Below are positions 1 through 10,900 of a stretch of DNA of 40,885 bases, piece after piece. The position numbers and the translations under genes were made by a program. Each line of letters opens with the position of its first letter. The stretch's first letter is position 1. The notes beneath the pieces were generated by a model. The model was not told the DNA's origin. It did no database searches and was given only the letters and a program-made list of their open reading frames with translations. Origin of the DNA: Planktosalinus lacus (lineage in GTDB: Bacteria > Bacteroidota > Bacteroidia > Flavobacteriales > Flavobacteriaceae); contig NZ_BMGK01000004.1 of the NCBI RefSeq assembly GCF_014640155.1, forward strand, positions 1-40,885, in the 5' to 3' direction.

Positions 1-1287
1 CTCTACTCCAGGCTGATAGTCTGTTCCATTGATGCTGTATTCATAACCTGATCCCAGTGGAGAGGTGATGGTAATCGTTCCCGTGGGTATTGCACACGTG
101 GGTTGGGTAACATCAACAGTTGGTTCATCAGGGATTGCAATAATGGTGAAAGTAGTTGTCACTTCATTTTCACAATCCAAAAACTCATAAGTATAAGTAA
201 TGGTATATGTCCCGGGAGCACTATTTTGTACATTAATAGTACCTGTTGTTGGGTCAATATCTAAACCGGCAGGTGAAGCAGAATATACACCATTTATCAA
301 TCCTGTTTGAGTAACTTCAACCGGTAATGAATCTTCACAAACAGAACTGGGGTCATAACTTATAGAAGCCGCTCCAAAATCTGATTGAATTTGAATCGGT
401 TCTACAAAATCATTTAAGGCTGCTGTTAATGAATTTGAATTTTTAGTTTTAACTAATAGTGTTTGAAAACTGGCTCCTAAGCAAGGGTTTGGGAGACTCT
501 CAAGAATTGAAGTTATATTAACAGCCCCTTCAACAAATTGTAATGAATTATAAGAGTTTGTACCAAAAGAACCAAATTGAACAGGAGTTTGGTTTTCATT
601 GGTTCTTGCAAAAATATTATTTATATCTGTTGGTTGAAGCACATAATCATAATTTCCTCCACCTACATCCTGCCATAAATAAAAATAAACAGTAGCTGTA
701 GAACCACCATTTCCATATTCAACTGTCAATAAAATATCATTTTCTGTTCTGCCACCATCTGGACCGTTTGAATCAAAACCAAAATTATTGTTTGTTGTTA
801 ATGTATTTTGATAAAACTCAAAATCTATATAACTGGTTCCATTTGTAGTTCTTCTATCACTCCCAACAAAAACCCATTCATTATTATTTGCATCCAACCC
901 AATATGATACATAGCATTATGAATATCTCCTTTACTTGTTGCAGGGGAGTTTGACCAAGTCCAATCCTGAGGAGCATCATTTGCCTTTGAACCTCCGGTA
1001 AATACATTATCAGTATTGGTATTATACAAATCCCTTATAAGACCTGTGGTTAAAGGGTTAACTGGACTTCCGTTTGAATTAATAACTGCACCGCCGGTTC
1101 CATTTAAACCCACAACCCAGTCACCTGTTCCTAATGGTTGATTTGATTGTAAATCACCATCAATACTAAATCCTCCATTTGGTTCTAATACTGGAACATT
1201 TTGTGCACTTATAAAATTAAGAGAAAATATAAATAAAGCACAAATCGAATAAAGTTTAAAATTGTTGAAAAAAGTTAAGTTTTTCAT
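1..1287 (-). CDS. Secreted SprB-repeat-like surface protein (N-terminal part, cut by window edge)
   Basis: An open frame runs from an ATG at 1287 to the left edge without a stop, giving 429 residues of a larger protein. It begins with a signal peptide (MKNLTFFNNF, then a hydrophobic stretch ending FISAQ near residue 29). The next 270 or so residues are rich in Asn, Gly and Thr and resemble a secreted beta-sandwich, including a GFDSNGPDGGRTENDI stretch and an LWQDVGGGNYDY stretch. Near the edge the sequence DVTQPTCAIPTGTITITSP followed by GSGYEYSINGTDYQ has the form of SprB-type repeats found in gliding and T9SS adhesins of Flavobacteriia. I infer export by the Sec system and then T9SS, but the C-terminal sorting domain lies outside the window. 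It is transcribed divergently from prfC. The exact function is unknown. Confidence 0.8.
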   Translation of the reverse strand, partial: MKNLTFFNNFKLYSICALFIFSLNFISAQNVPVLEPNGGFSIDGDLQSNQPLGTGDWVVGLNGTGGAVINSNGSPVNPLTTGLIRDLYNTNTDNVFTGGSKANDAPQDWTWSNSPATSKGDIHNAMYHIGLDANNNEWVFVGSDRRTTNGTSYIDFEFYQNTLTTNNNFGFDSNGPDGGRTENDILLTVEYGNGGSTATVYFYLWQDVGGGNYDYVLQPTDINNIFARTNENQTPVQFGSFGTNSYNSLQFVEGAVNITSILESLPNPCLGASFQTLLVKTKNSNSLTAALNDFVEPIQIQSDFGAASISYDPSSVCEDSLPVEVTQTGLINGVYSASPAGLDIDPTTGTINVQNSAPGTYTITYTYEFLDCENEVTTTFTIIAIPDEPTVDVTQPTCAIPTGTITITSPLGSGYEYSINGTDYQPGVE

Positions 1288-1330
1288 GATATATCTAATG
1301 TGGTTTTGCTTTTGGTCAAATAATTGAAAT

Positions 1331-1338
1331 CAAATATA
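1331..1338 (-). promoter_or_regulatory. Bacteroidota-type -7 element for the SprB-like gene
   Basis: On the minus strand TATATTTG matches TANNTTTG, 44 bases upstream of the ATG at 1287. No clear -33 TTTG is seen at the usual spacing. A short inverted repeat ATAAGTA/TACTTAT (1336-1342 and 1349-1355) overlaps the element and its upstream spacer and could be an operator. Confidence 0.4.
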
Positions 1339-1544
1339 AGTAGGAAAATACTTATTCATTATGAGAATTTTAACTATTAGATAAAATGATATAATGTATC
1401 GGTGAATAACATAAAATCGAAAAGTTTGACGTGTTATTTTGTAGGAATAATTACTTTAATTATACGTACATACACTTATATCAATGACTTTTAATCTTAA
1501 AAAAATGTGAGAATTTTGATTCTGATATTTTTAAAATTAAATGA

Positions 1545-1576
1545 TTTGAAAACCCTAAAAACTAAACCTATCTTTG
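1545..1576 (+). promoter_or_regulatory. prfC promoter
   Basis: TTTG at 1545-1548 and TATCTTTG at 1569-1576 are separated by 20 bases, close to the Bacteroidota sigma consensus. The -7 element lies 20 bases before the prfC ATG, so the leader is short. There is no Shine-Dalgarno. Confidence 0.6.
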
Positions 1577-1596
1577 CAAAAACTTATTAAGAATAA

Positions 1597-3186
1597 ATGA
1601 CTTTAATAAAAGAGATTGGCAGGCGAAGAACTTTTGGAATCATTTCACACCCTGATGCGGGTAAAACAACATTGACCGAAAAACTACTTCTATTTGGAGG
1701 TGCAATTCAGGAAGCCGGAGCTGTAAAATCAAACAAAATAAAAAAAGGTGCCACAAGTGATTTTATGGAAATTGAACGTCAACGTGGGATTTCTGTAGCA
1801 ACTTCTGTGTTGGCCTTTGAATACCAAAACATAAAAATCAACATTCTCGACACCCCCGGCCATAAAGATTTTGCTGAAGACACCTTCAGAACACTTACAG
1901 CGGTTGATAGTGTAATAGTAGTCATTGACGTTGCAAAAGGTGTGGAAGAGCAAACTGAAAAGCTTGTAGAGGTTTGCCGTATGCGAAAGATCCCCATGAT
2001 TGTCTTTATCAATAAACTAGACAGAGAAGGAAAAGACGCCTTTGAATTAATGGATGAAATTGAACAAAAATTAGGACTCACCGTTACACCACTAAGCTTC
2101 CCCATTGGAATGGGTTACGATTTTAAAGGCATCTATAATATCTGGGAAAAAAATGTAAACCTCTTTACAGGTGACCCAAAAAAAGATATTGAAGATACTA
2201 TTGAAATCTCTAACCTGAACAGTTCTGAGCTTGACCAATTAATAGGCGAAAAGTCCGCAAATATTTTGAGAGAAGAACTAGAACTCATACAAGGTGTCTA
2301 CCCTGAATTTGATAAGGAATCATACCTTGAAGGAAATCTGCAGCCGGTATTTTTTGGATCAGCCTTAAATAATTTCGGTGTAAGAGAGCTGCTGGACTGT
2401 TTTATTGAGATTGCTCCCACTCCAAGACCTAAAGAAAGTGACACCAGATTAGTCAAACCCAATGAAAAAGAGTTTAGTGGTTTTGTGTTCAAAATTCATG
2501 CTAATATGGATCCCAAACACAGAGACAGATTGGCTTTCATTAAAATAGTTTCAGGAGTATTTGAACGAAATAAGCCTTACCTCCACGTGAGGAATAATAA
2601 AAAAATGAAGTTTTCAAGTCCCAATGCTTTTTTCGCTGAAAGGAAAGAAATTATTGACACCTCCTATCCCGGGGATATTGTAGGTTTACACGATACGGGG
2701 AACTTTAAAATTGGCGACACCCTAACTGAAGGCGAGCTAATGAATTACAAAGGAGTTCCTAGTTTCTCACCTGAGTACTTCAGATATATAAATAATGCAG
2801 ACCCTATGAAGTCTAAACAACTAGAAAAAGGCATCGATCAATTGATGGATGAAGGGGTTGCACAGTTGTTTACTTTAGAAATGAACGGAAGAAAAGTGAT
2901 TGGGACAGTTGGTGCACTACAATTTGAAGTAATTCAATACAGACTTGAACACGAATATGGAGCAAAATGTAGCTATGAAAACCTAAATGTCTATAAAGCT
3001 TGCTGGGTTGAATCTGAAGACAATAAAAGTGAGGAATTTAAAGAATTCTTACGGGTTAAAAATAAATTTTTGGCAAAAGATAAAAGAGGACAGTTGGTGT
3101 TTTTTGCAGACTCACAATTTACTCTTCAAATGACACAACAAAAATTTCCTAAAGTAAAACTCCATTTTGTCAGTGAGTTTAATTAA
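1597..3186 (+). CDS. prfC: Peptide chain release factor 3
   Basis: RF3 is a cytoplasmic translational GTPase that removes RF1 or RF2 from the ribosome after peptide release. The 529-residue product has the usual RF3 length. Its GTPase motifs are clear: SHPDAGKTT P-loop at residues 17-25, ERQRGISV switch region, DTPGHKDF at about 85 and NKLD at 139-142. The P-loop form with SHPDAGKTT and the conserved GALQFEV stretch in the last quarter distinguish it from EF-G and from TetM-type proteins. The ATG at 1597 starts the conserved RRRTFGIISHPD N-terminus and follows a good Bacteroidota promoter. The gene stands alone and is followed at once by a hairpin terminator. Confidence 0.97.
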   Translation: MTLIKEIGRRRTFGIISHPDAGKTTLTEKLLLFGGAIQEAGAVKSNKIKKGATSDFMEIERQRGISVATSVLAFEYQNIKINILDTPGHKDFAEDTFRTLTAVDSVIVVIDVAKGVEEQTEKLVEVCRMRKIPMIVFINKLDREGKDAFELMDEIEQKLGLTVTPLSFPIGMGYDFKGIYNIWEKNVNLFTGDPKKDIEDTIEISNLNSSELDQLIGEKSANILREELELIQGVYPEFDKESYLEGNLQPVFFGSALNNFGVRELLDCFIEIAPTPRPKESDTRLVKPNEKEFSGFVFKIHANMDPKHRDRLAFIKIVSGVFERNKPYLHVRNNKKMKFSSPNAFFAERKEIIDTSYPGDIVGLHDTGNFKIGDTLTEGELMNYKGVPSFSPEYFRYINNADPMKSKQLEKGIDQLMDEGVAQLFTLEMNGRKVIGTVGALQFEVIQYRLEHEYGAKCSYENLNVYKACWVESEDNKSEEFKEFLRVKNKFLAKDKRGQLVFFADSQFTLQMTQQKFPKVKLHFVSEFN

Positions 3187-3200
3187 TGGACTTAAAAACA

Positions 3201-3236
3201 AAAGCCCTCACAATTTTGCAAGGGCTTTATTTTTTT
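3201..3236. terminator. Bidirectional terminator between prfC and the DUF3467 gene
   Basis: AAAGCCCT (3201-3208) and AGGGCTTT (3221-3228) form an 8-bp stem with a 12-base loop, followed on the plus strand by a T-run (3230-3236). On the minus strand the A-run at 3194-3203 gives the T-tract. It serves two convergent genes. Confidence 0.85.
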
Positions 3237-3552
3237 AGGCTTCACCAGTAGGTCCAAAATTCAATGGAATTTGTGGCTGTTCAAAGTCCTTTATCTCACC
3301 GTGAGTCTTTTCAAAGCGTTTGATATTATCATTTAAAGCCTTTAAAAATCTTTTAGCATGCTGTGGAGTCAAAATAATTCTCGACTTCACTTTGCTCTTT
3401 GGAGCTCCGGGCATAATCGTTACAAAATCAACTACAAATTCAGATTGTGAGTGATTTATAATTGCCAGGTTACTGTAAATTCCCTGAGCTATACTTTCGT
3501 CAAGTTCAATGTTTATTTGATTTTGTTTCTTTTTATCTTGATTATCTGCCAT
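3235..3552 (-). CDS. DUF3467 domain protein
   Basis: This small protein of 105 residues matches the DUF3467 family, whose members often lie beside rpoC in Bacteroidota. A charged Lys/Gln-rich start (residues 1-12) is followed by one compact domain with the NIELDESIAQGIYSNLAIINHS segment split across two strands, the conserved FVVDF, a PGAPK turn and an ILTPQHAKRFLKAL helix. No signal peptide or membrane segment is present, so it is cytoplasmic. It follows rpoC by 53 bases, but a strong terminator sits between them, so it is either expressed by read-through or from a weak promoter I cannot identify. The stop lies just inside the shared terminator region. Its biochemical role is not known. Confidence 0.85.
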   Translation of the reverse strand: MADNQDKKKQNQINIELDESIAQGIYSNLAIINHSQSEFVVDFVTIMPGAPKSKVKSRIILTPQHAKRFLKALNDNIKRFEKTHGEIKDFEQPQIPLNFGPTGEA

Positions 3553-3574
3553 AATTGTAATTGGTATTAATGTG

Positions 3575-3601
3575 AAAAAAGATTCCCGCTTTCGCGGGAA
3601 T
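3575..3601 (-). terminator. rpoC terminator
   Basis: ATTCCCGC (3582-3589) and GCGGGAAT (3594-3601) form a perfect 8-bp stem with a GAAA tetraloop on the minus strand, followed by C and six T. It ends the rpoBC transcript only a few bases after the rpoC stop. Confidence 0.9.
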
Positions 3602-3605
3602 TCTT

Positions 3606-6600
3606 TTAATTAAAATTTACTTCTTGTTTTTCTTCAGTCATTTCTCTGAGCTCTTCTTTAGAACCTACCAAGATATGATCGTAATTTCTAAGTCCTGTAC
3701 CTGCAGGTATTTTATGACCTACAATTACGTTCTCTTTCAAACCTTCAAGCTCATCAATTTTACCGCTAACAGCTGCTTCGTTCAACACTTTAGTAGTTTC
3801 CTGGAAGGATGCTGCAGAAATAAATGATTTTGTTTGAAGTGAAGCTCTTGTAATACCTTGTAAAATTGGTGTCGCGGTAGCAGCTACTGCATCACGAGCT
3901 ACAACAAGGTTTTTGTCTGAGCGCTTCAAGTTTGAGTTTTCATCTCTTAAATCTCTTGCAGAAATAATTTGACCAGCTTTCATAGATTCACTATCACCCG
4001 GTTCTTCAACTACTTTCATGCCAAATATTTTATCATTTTCAAAGATGAAATCGTTTTTGTGTGCCAATTGATCTTCTAAGAAAATCGTGTCGCCCGGATC
4101 ATTAATTCTTACTTTTCTCATCATTTGTCTTACAACAACTTCAAAGTGTTTATCATTAATCTTTACACCTTGTAAACGATACACTTCCTGGACTTCATTT
4201 ACCAAATACTGTTGTACAGCAGAAGGTCCTTTGATTCGTAAAATATCTTCTGGTGTCACAGAACCATCTGAAAGAGGCATCCCTGCTTTTACATAATCAT
4301 TTTCTTGAACAAGAATCTGATTTGTTAACTTAACAAGATACTTTTTAACTTCACCAAGTTTAGACTCGATAATGATTTCTCTGTTACCTCTTTTAATTTT
4401 ACCAAATGATACTACACCGTCAATTTCACTAACAACAGCAGGATTTGAAGGGTTACGAGCTTCAAACAACTCAGTTAGTCTTGGAAGACCCCCTGTAATA
4501 TCACCTGCTTTTGCAGATCGGCGTGGTATTTTTACTAAAACCTTACCGGTTTTAATTTTTTCTCCATCGTCAACCATAATGTGAGCTCCAACCGGAAGAT
4601 TATATGATCGAATGGTATTGCCTTTGTTATCCTGAATCAATAGCGTTGGAATCAGTTTTTTATTTCTGGATTCAGAAATAACTTTTTCCTGGAATCCTGT
4701 TTGCTCATCAATTTCTACTTGATAAGAAACTCCTTGCTCGATATCTTCGTATGCAATTTTTCCTTTAAATTCAGAAATAATCACTCCGTTGTATGGATCC
4801 CATTTACAAATCACATCACCTTTAGATACTTTATCTCCACTCTTGATAGAAATATGTGAACCGTAAGGTATGTTGTTTGTGCTTAAAGTGATTCCAGTTT
4901 TTTCATCAACAAGCTTCAATTCTGAAGTTCTTGAAATTACAATATCAACAGCTTCTCCTTCTGAGTTCTCACCTTTTACGGTAATTAATTCATCAATTTC
5001 GGCGATTCCGTTGAATTTGGCTATCAATTTATTTTCTTCAGAAACACCACCGGCAACACCCCCAACGTGGAATGTTCTCAAGGTAAGCTGTGTACCGGGT
5101 TCACCAATTGATTGTGCTGCAATTACACCAACAGCTTCCCCTTTTTGAACCATTTTACCGGTTGCAAGGTTCCTACCGTAACATAATGTACAAATTCCTT
5201 TGTCTGCTTCACAAGTAAGAGGTGATCTTACTTCAACTGCTTCAATTGGAGATTCGTTGATTTTATCGGCAATCTGTTCTCCAATATGATCTCCAGATTT
5301 AACATAAACTTCTCTAGAAATTGGATCAATGATATCATTTAGTGCAATACGACCTACGATTCGTTCAGCAAGGGATTCCACAACTTCATCATTTTTCTTA
5401 AGTGGAGAAACCTCAACACCTCTCAGTGTTCCACAATCATGATTTTGAATAATCACATCCTGTGATACGTCTACCAATCTTCTGGTTAAGTATCCAGCAT
5501 CAGCAGTTTTTAATGCGGTATCTGCAAGTCCTTTACGTGCACCGTGTGTAGAAATAAAGTATTCTAAAATTGAAAGTCCTTCTTTAAAGTTTGAAAGAAT
5601 TGGGTTTTCAATGATTTCACCTCCACCAGCGGTTGATTTTTTAGGTTTTGCCATCAAACCTCTCATACCGGTTAACTGACGAATTTGTTCTTTAGAGCCA
5701 CGTGCACCAGAGTCAAGCATCATATATACAGAGTTAAACCCTTGCTTGTCTTCTCTAATTCGTTTCATCGACAGTTCAGTTAAAGCAGCGTTGGTGGATG
5801 TCCAAATATCAATAACCTGGTTATAACGCTCATTGTTTGTAATAAGACCCATGTTATAGTTTGCCATAATTCCATCAACCTGATCATTGGCATCTTGAAT
5901 CATTTGATACTTTTCAGGTGGTATAATAATATCTCCTAAACTGAAAGAAAGTCCTCCTCTAAACGCATAATCAAAGCCCATATCTTTTATGCTGTCAAGA
6001 AACGCTGAAGTTGTAGGCACATCAGTAATTTTTAAAATTTTACCAATAATGTCTCTTAGTGATTTCTTTGTAAGTACCTCATTAAAGAATCCAGCTTTTT
6101 CGGGCACTGCTTTGTTAAACAACACTCTACCAACTGTAGTTTCAATGATTTGGTTGACTAATTCTCCCTTTTCATTAAAGTCTTTGGTTCTAATTTTAAT
6201 TCCTGCATTGAGTTCCACTATCTTTTCATTGTAAGCAATAATTACTTCTTCATCTGAATAGAAAGTCAATCCTTCACCTTTCACTTTGTAATCATCAGTA
6301 GATTTTCTGTGTTTGGTCATATAGTATAGACCTAAAACCATATCTTGTGATGGAACTGTAATAGGTGAACCATTTGCAGGGTTCAAAATATTGTGTGAAG
6401 CAAGCATTAACAATTGAGCTTCCAAAATTGCTTCTGGACCCAATGGTAAATGTACCGCCATCTGGTCACCATCAAAATCGGCATTGAATGCTGTACACGC
6501 TAATGGGTGTAGCTGAATTGCTTTCCCTTCAATAAGTTTTGGCTGGAATGCTTGAATACCCAAACGGTGAAGTGTGGGAGCACGGTTGAGAAGAACCGGG

Positions 6601-7907
6601 TGTCCTTTTAATACATTTTCAAGGATGTCCCAAACTACAGGCTCTTTTTTGTCAATTATTTTCTTAGCAGATTTAACTGTTTTTACAATTCCTCTTTCAA
6701 TTAGTTTTCTTATTACAAAAGGTTTGTAAAGCTCAGCTGCCATATTTTTTGGCAATCCACATTCATACATTTTTAATTCAGGTCCAACAACAATTACTGA
6801 ACGGGCTGAATAGTCAACACGTTTACCCAGTAAGTTTTGACGGAAACGACCTTGTTTTCCTTTCAGAGAGTCTGAAAGCGATTTCAATGGTCTGTTTGCA
6901 TCAGTTTTTACTGCAGATGACTTTCTTGTGTTGTCAAATAGTGAATCAACAGATTCCTGAAGCATACGTTTTTCATTACGCAAAATTACTTCCGGAGCTT
7001 TGATTTCTACCAATCTTTTCAGACGGTTATTTCTAATAATAACTCTTCTGTAAAGGTCGTTTAGATCTGATGTCGCAAAACGGCCACCGTCAAGCGGCAC
7101 CAATGGTCTTAATTCAGGTGGAATAACCGGGATTACTTTCATAATCATCCACTCTGCTTTATTCTCGCGGTTGATATTTGATTCTCTTAGAGCTTCAACT
7201 ACCTGTAGACGCTTTAGGGCCTCGGTTTTTCTTTGTTTGGAAGTTTCATGATTTGCTTTGTGTCTTAATTCATATGACAAGGCATTCAAATCTATGCGCT
7301 TTAATAGTTCAATAAGACATTCAGCTCCCATTTTAGCGATAAACTTGTTTGGGTCTGAATCTTCAAGGTAAAGGTTTTCCTGTGGAAGGGTATCTAAAAT
7401 ATTTAAATATTCTTCTTCTGTAAGGAAGTCCATTTTTTGAAGTGGTTCTCCTTCTTCATTTTTTGCAATACCTGCTTGGATTACTACATAGCGTTCATAG
7501 TAAATAATCATGTCTAACTTCTTGGAAGGTAATCCAAGGAGGTATCCAATTTTATTTGGTAATGAACGAAAATACCAAATATGCGCAACCGGAACAACTA
7601 AATTGATATGCCCCACTCTGTCGCGACGCACTTTCTTTTCAGTTACTTCAACACCACAACGGTCACATACAATACCTTTGTAGCGGATTCTTTTGTATTT
7701 TCCACAAGCACATTCATAATCTTTTACAGGACCAAAGATACGCTCACAAAACAAACCGTCACGTTCTGGTTTGTGTGTACGATAGTTAATGGTTTCCGGT
7801 TTTAAAACCTCACCCCTTGATTCTGCCAAGATAGCCTCAGGAGAAGCCAGTCCAATAGAAATTTTATTAAACTTCTGTGCTGTGTTATTATCTTTATTTC
7901 TTGCCAT
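3606..7907 (-). CDS. rpoC: DNA-directed RNA polymerase subunit beta'
   Basis: This is the catalytic beta' subunit of RNA polymerase, 1433 residues, normal for Bacteroidota. The N-terminal zinc site is visible (Cys66, Cys68, Cys81, Cys84 in ECACGKYKR and VCDRCG). The absolutely conserved NADFDGDQ, whose Asp residues bind the catalytic magnesium, is near residue 474. The second zinc cluster ([23 protein letters not shown]) and the trigger-loop region [16 protein letters not shown] lie in the C-terminal half. The start at 7907 begins [24 protein letters not shown], the standard N-terminus without extension. It follows rpoB by 90 bases that include a 13-bp hairpin, and ends in a strong terminator. 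No disrupted motif is seen. Confidence 0.98.
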   Translation of the reverse strand: MARNKDNNTAQKFNKISIGLASPEAILAESRGEVLKPETINYRTHKPERDGLFCERIFGPVKDYECACGKYKRIRYKGIVCDRCGVEVTEKKVRRDRVGHINLVVPVAHIWYFRSLPNKIGYLLGLPSKKLDMIIYYERYVVIQAGIAKNEEGEPLQKMDFLTEEEYLNILDTLPQENLYLEDSDPNKFIAKMGAECLIELLKRIDLNALSYELRHKANHETSKQRKTEALKRLQVVEALRESNINRENKAEWMIMKVIPVIPPELRPLVPLDGGRFATSDLNDLYRRVIIRNNRLKRLVEIKAPEVILRNEKRMLQESVDSLFDNTRKSSAVKTDANRPLKSLSDSLKGKQGRFRQNLLGKRVDYSARSVIVVGPELKMYECGLPKNMAAELYKPFVIRKLIERGIVKTVKSAKKIIDKKEPVVWDILENVLKGHPVLLNRAPTLHRLGIQAFQPKLIEGKAIQLHPLACTAFNADFDGDQMAVHLPLGPEAILEAQLLMLASHNILNPANGSPITVPSQDMVLGLYYMTKHRKSTDDYKVKGEGLTFYSDEEVIIAYNEKIVELNAGIKIRTKDFNEKGELVNQIIETTVGRVLFNKAVPEKAGFFNEVLTKKSLRDIIGKILKITDVPTTSAFLDSIKDMGFDYAFRGGLSFSLGDIIIPPEKYQMIQDANDQVDGIMANYNMGLITNNERYNQVIDIWTSTNAALTELSMKRIREDKQGFNSVYMMLDSGARGSKEQIRQLTGMRGLMAKPKKSTAGGGEIIENPILSNFKEGLSILEYFISTHGARKGLADTALKTADAGYLTRRLVDVSQDVIIQNHDCGTLRGVEVSPLKKNDEVVESLAERIVGRIALNDIIDPISREVYVKSGDHIGEQIADKINESPIEAVEVRSPLTCEADKGICTLCYGRNLATGKMVQKGEAVGVIAAQSIGEPGTQLTLRTFHVGGVAGGVSEENKLIAKFNGIAEIDELITVKGENSEGEAVDIVISRTSELKLVDEKTGITLSTNNIPYGSHISIKSGDKVSKGDVICKWDPYNGVIISEFKGKIAYEDIEQGVSYQVEIDEQTGFQEKVISESRNKKLIPTLLIQDNKGNTIRSYNLPVGAHIMVDDGEKIKTGKVLVKIPRRSAKAGDITGGLPRLTELFEARNPSNPAVVSEIDGVVSFGKIKRGNREIIIESKLGEVKKYLVKLTNQILVQENDYVKAGMPLSDGSVTPEDILRIKGPSAVQQYLVNEVQEVYRLQGVKINDKHFEVVVRQMMRKVRINDPGDTIFLEDQLAHKNDFIFENDKIFGMKVVEEPGDSESMKAGQIISARDLRDENSNLKRSDKNLVVARDAVAATATPILQGITRASLQTKSFISAASFQETTKVLNEAAVSGKIDELEGLKENVIVGHKIPAGTGLRNYDHILVGSKEELREMTEEKQEVNFN

Positions 7908-7966
7908 AATGCTGAAAAAAATATTCTTTAATTTTTATAATGTAGCTCTAAGAGCTTTTCAACCAA

Positions 7967-7998
7967 ACATAAACTCCCCAAAAAATGGGGATTTATGT
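7967..7998 (-). other. Long hairpin in the rpoB-rpoC spacer
   Basis: ACATAAA plus TCCCCA (7967-7973, 7975-7980) pairs with TGGGGA plus TTTATGT (7986-7998), giving 13 bp with one bulged base (7974) and a loop of five. It begins at the rpoB stop codon. No T-tract follows it on the minus strand, so it looks like an RNA processing or stabilising element rather than a terminator. Confidence 0.6.
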
Positions 7999-10900
7999 TA
8001 TTCTTCCAATCTAATGTCTAATCCAAGTCCTTTAAGTTCGTGCATCAATACATTAAATGATTCCGGCAAACCGGGTTCTGGCATAGTCTCTCCTTTAACA
8101 ATGGCCTCATAGGTTTTAGCTCTACCAACAACATCATCAGACTTTACGGTTAGTATTTCTCTCAATGTTGCTGAAGCGCCATAAGCTTCAAGAGCCCAAA
8201 CCTCCATCTCACCAAAACGTTGACCACCAAACTGTGCTTTACCACCCAATGGTTGTTGTGTTATTAATGAGTATGGACCTATAGAACGAGCGTGCATTTT
8301 ATCGTCAATCAAGTGACCCAGTTTAAGCATATAAATAACACCTACGGTTGCAGGTTGATCAAATCGATCTCCGGTTCCACCGTCATATAAATGTGTATGA
8401 CCAAATCTTGGTATTCCTGCTTCGTCGGTTAGTTCATTAATTTGATCTAGTGTTGCACCGTCAAAAATTGGTGTAGCAAATTTTCTGCCTAGTTTTTGAC
8501 CGGCCCAGCCTAATACTGTTTCATATATCTGACCAATGTTCATACGTGAAGGTACACCCAGAGGGTTCAATACAATATCAACCGGTGTTCCATCTTCAAG
8601 GAAAGGCATATCTTCTTCTCTTACGATTCTGGCAACAATACCTTTGTTACCATGACGTCCGGCCATTTTATCACCAACTTTAAGTTTACGCTTTTTAGCG
8701 ATGTAAACTTTTGCCAGTTTTAAAATTCCTGCAGGAAGTTCATCACCTACTGAAATTGTAAATTTCTCACGTCTCAAGTTTCCTTGAAGGTCGTTTTCTT
8801 TAATTTTATAATTGTGTAGTAGATCTGCAACCAAACGATTTGTATCATCATCTGTGGTCCAGGTACCTTGTGTTAAATGTGTATAATCATAAACAGCATT
8901 TAACATTTTTAGAGTGAATTTCTTTCCTTTTGGGAAAATTTCTTCACCCAAATCATTCATTACCCCCTGTGCAGTTTTACCTCCCACAATTGCAAAAAGC
9001 TTTTCAACAAGCACATCTTTCAATTCATCAAATTTTACTTCATATTGAATTTCAAGTTCTGCTATGTCTTCTTTATCTTTTGCTCGTTTGCGTTTGTCTT
9101 TTATCGCTCTGGCGAAAAGTTTTTTGTCAATAACAACTCCGTTAAGAGAAGGTGATGCTTTTAAAGAAGCATCTTTTACGTCACCTGCTTTATCACCAAA
9201 GATTGCACGAAGTAATTTTTCTTCAGGAGTTGGATCACTTTCACCTTTAGGAGTGATTTTACCTATAAGAATATCTCCGGGCTTTACTTCTGCTCCTATG
9301 CGAATCATTCCGTTTTCATCAAGGTCTTTTGTAGCCTCTTCTGAAACGTTAGGAATGTCATTTGTCAATTCTTCATTACCCAATTTGGTATCTCTCACTT
9401 CCAGTGAGTATTCATCGATGTGAATAGATGTAAACACATCATTTCTTACTACTTTTTCTGAAATTACAATCGCATCCTCAAAATTATACCCTTTCCAAGG
9501 CATAAAGGCTACTTTCATATTTCTACCTAAAGCTAATTCACCATTTTCGGTGGCATAACCTTGACAAAGAACCTGACCTTTTACAACGCGATCACCTTTT
9601 TTAACAATAGGCTTCAGGTTGATATTGGTCCCTTGGTTTGTCTTTCTGAATTTTACCAGATTATATGAGGTAATATCACTGTCAAAACGAACCAAGTTTT
9701 CTTCTTCTGTTCGGTCGTATTTGATTCTAATTTCATTAGCATCAACATATTCTACTGATCCATCTCCTTCTGCGTTGATTAAAACTCTTGAGTCACTGGC
9801 AACTTGTCTTTCAAGTCCGGTTCCAACAATTGGAGCTTCCGGAGTTAATAGTGGCACTGCCTGGCGCATCATGTTTGATCCCATTAATGCACGGTTAGCA
9901 TCATCGTGCTCAAGGAAAGGAATAAGTGATGCAGAAATAGAAGAAATCTGATTGGGTGCTACGTCAATGTAGTTTACCACATTAGGGTCTACTACAGGGA
10001 AGTCACCTTCCATTCTTGCAATAACTTTATCTTTAGTGATATTTCCATCATCATCAATAGGAATGTTTGCCTGAGCAATCAACTGGCCTTCCTCTTCTTC
10101 TGCCGAAAGGTAAATGGGTTTAGATTTAAAATCAATTTTACCGTTGTCTACTTTTCTATATGGAGTTTCAAGAAATCCTAAGTTATTTACTTTAGAGAAC
10201 ACACTCATGGAAGATATCAAACCAATGTTTGGACCTTCAGGTGTTTCAATAGGACAGAGTCTTCCATAGTGCGTATAGTGAACGTCACGCACCTCAAACC
10301 CGGCTCTTTCTCTGGATAATCCACCAGGTCCTAATGCTGAGAATCTACGTTTGTGAGTGATTTCAGCAATGGGGTTGGTTTGGTCCATAAACTGAGACAA
10401 CTGGTTTGTTCCAAAAAAAGAATTAATTACAGAAGACAAGGTCTTAGCATTAATCAAGTCTATTGGAGTAAACACTTCGTTATCTCTAACGTTCATACGC
10501 TCTCTGATTGTTCTGGCCATACGAGCCAGCCCAACACCAAACTGTTGTGAAAGTTGTTCGCCAACTGTTCTCACCCGTCTGTTAGACAAGTGATCAATAT
10601 CATCAATTTCCGCTTTTGAATTAATCAATTCAATAAGATATTTGATGATGGTAATGATATCTTCTTTAGTTAAAACTTGTTTATCCATCGCAATGTCTAA
10701 ACCAAGTTTTTTGTTCATTCGGTAACGACCAACTTCCCCTAAATTGTAACGCTGATCACTAAAAAACAATTTATGGATAATTCCACGTGCTGTTTCTTCA
10801 TCGGGTGGCTCAGCATTACGAAGTTGACGGTATATATGTTCAACAGCCTCTTTTTCAGAGTTTGTTGGATCTTTTTGTAATGTATTGTGGATAATAGCAT

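Larger units (their letters stand above)
1288..1596. other. Divergent intergenic region
   Basis: This AT-rich spacer of 309 bases separates the divergent SprB-like gene and prfC. It holds a candidate promoter for each side (near 1331-1338 and 1545-1576) and a small inverted repeat at 1336-1355. I see no RNA gene or small coding region in it. Confidence 0.6.

Noticed and set aside
1597-3186. Tetracycline-resistance ribosomal protection protein or EF-G
   Set aside because: Length of 529 residues and the SHPDAGKTT P-loop are those of RF3; TetM-type and EF-G proteins are longer.
7608-8112. Plus-strand reading frames over rpoC, rpoB and the giant genes
   Set aside because: They are antisense shadows of well-supported genes with low-complexity products and no family match.
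10300-10430. Rifampicin-resistance substitutions in rpoB
   Set aside because: The residues usually altered in resistance are all wild type.
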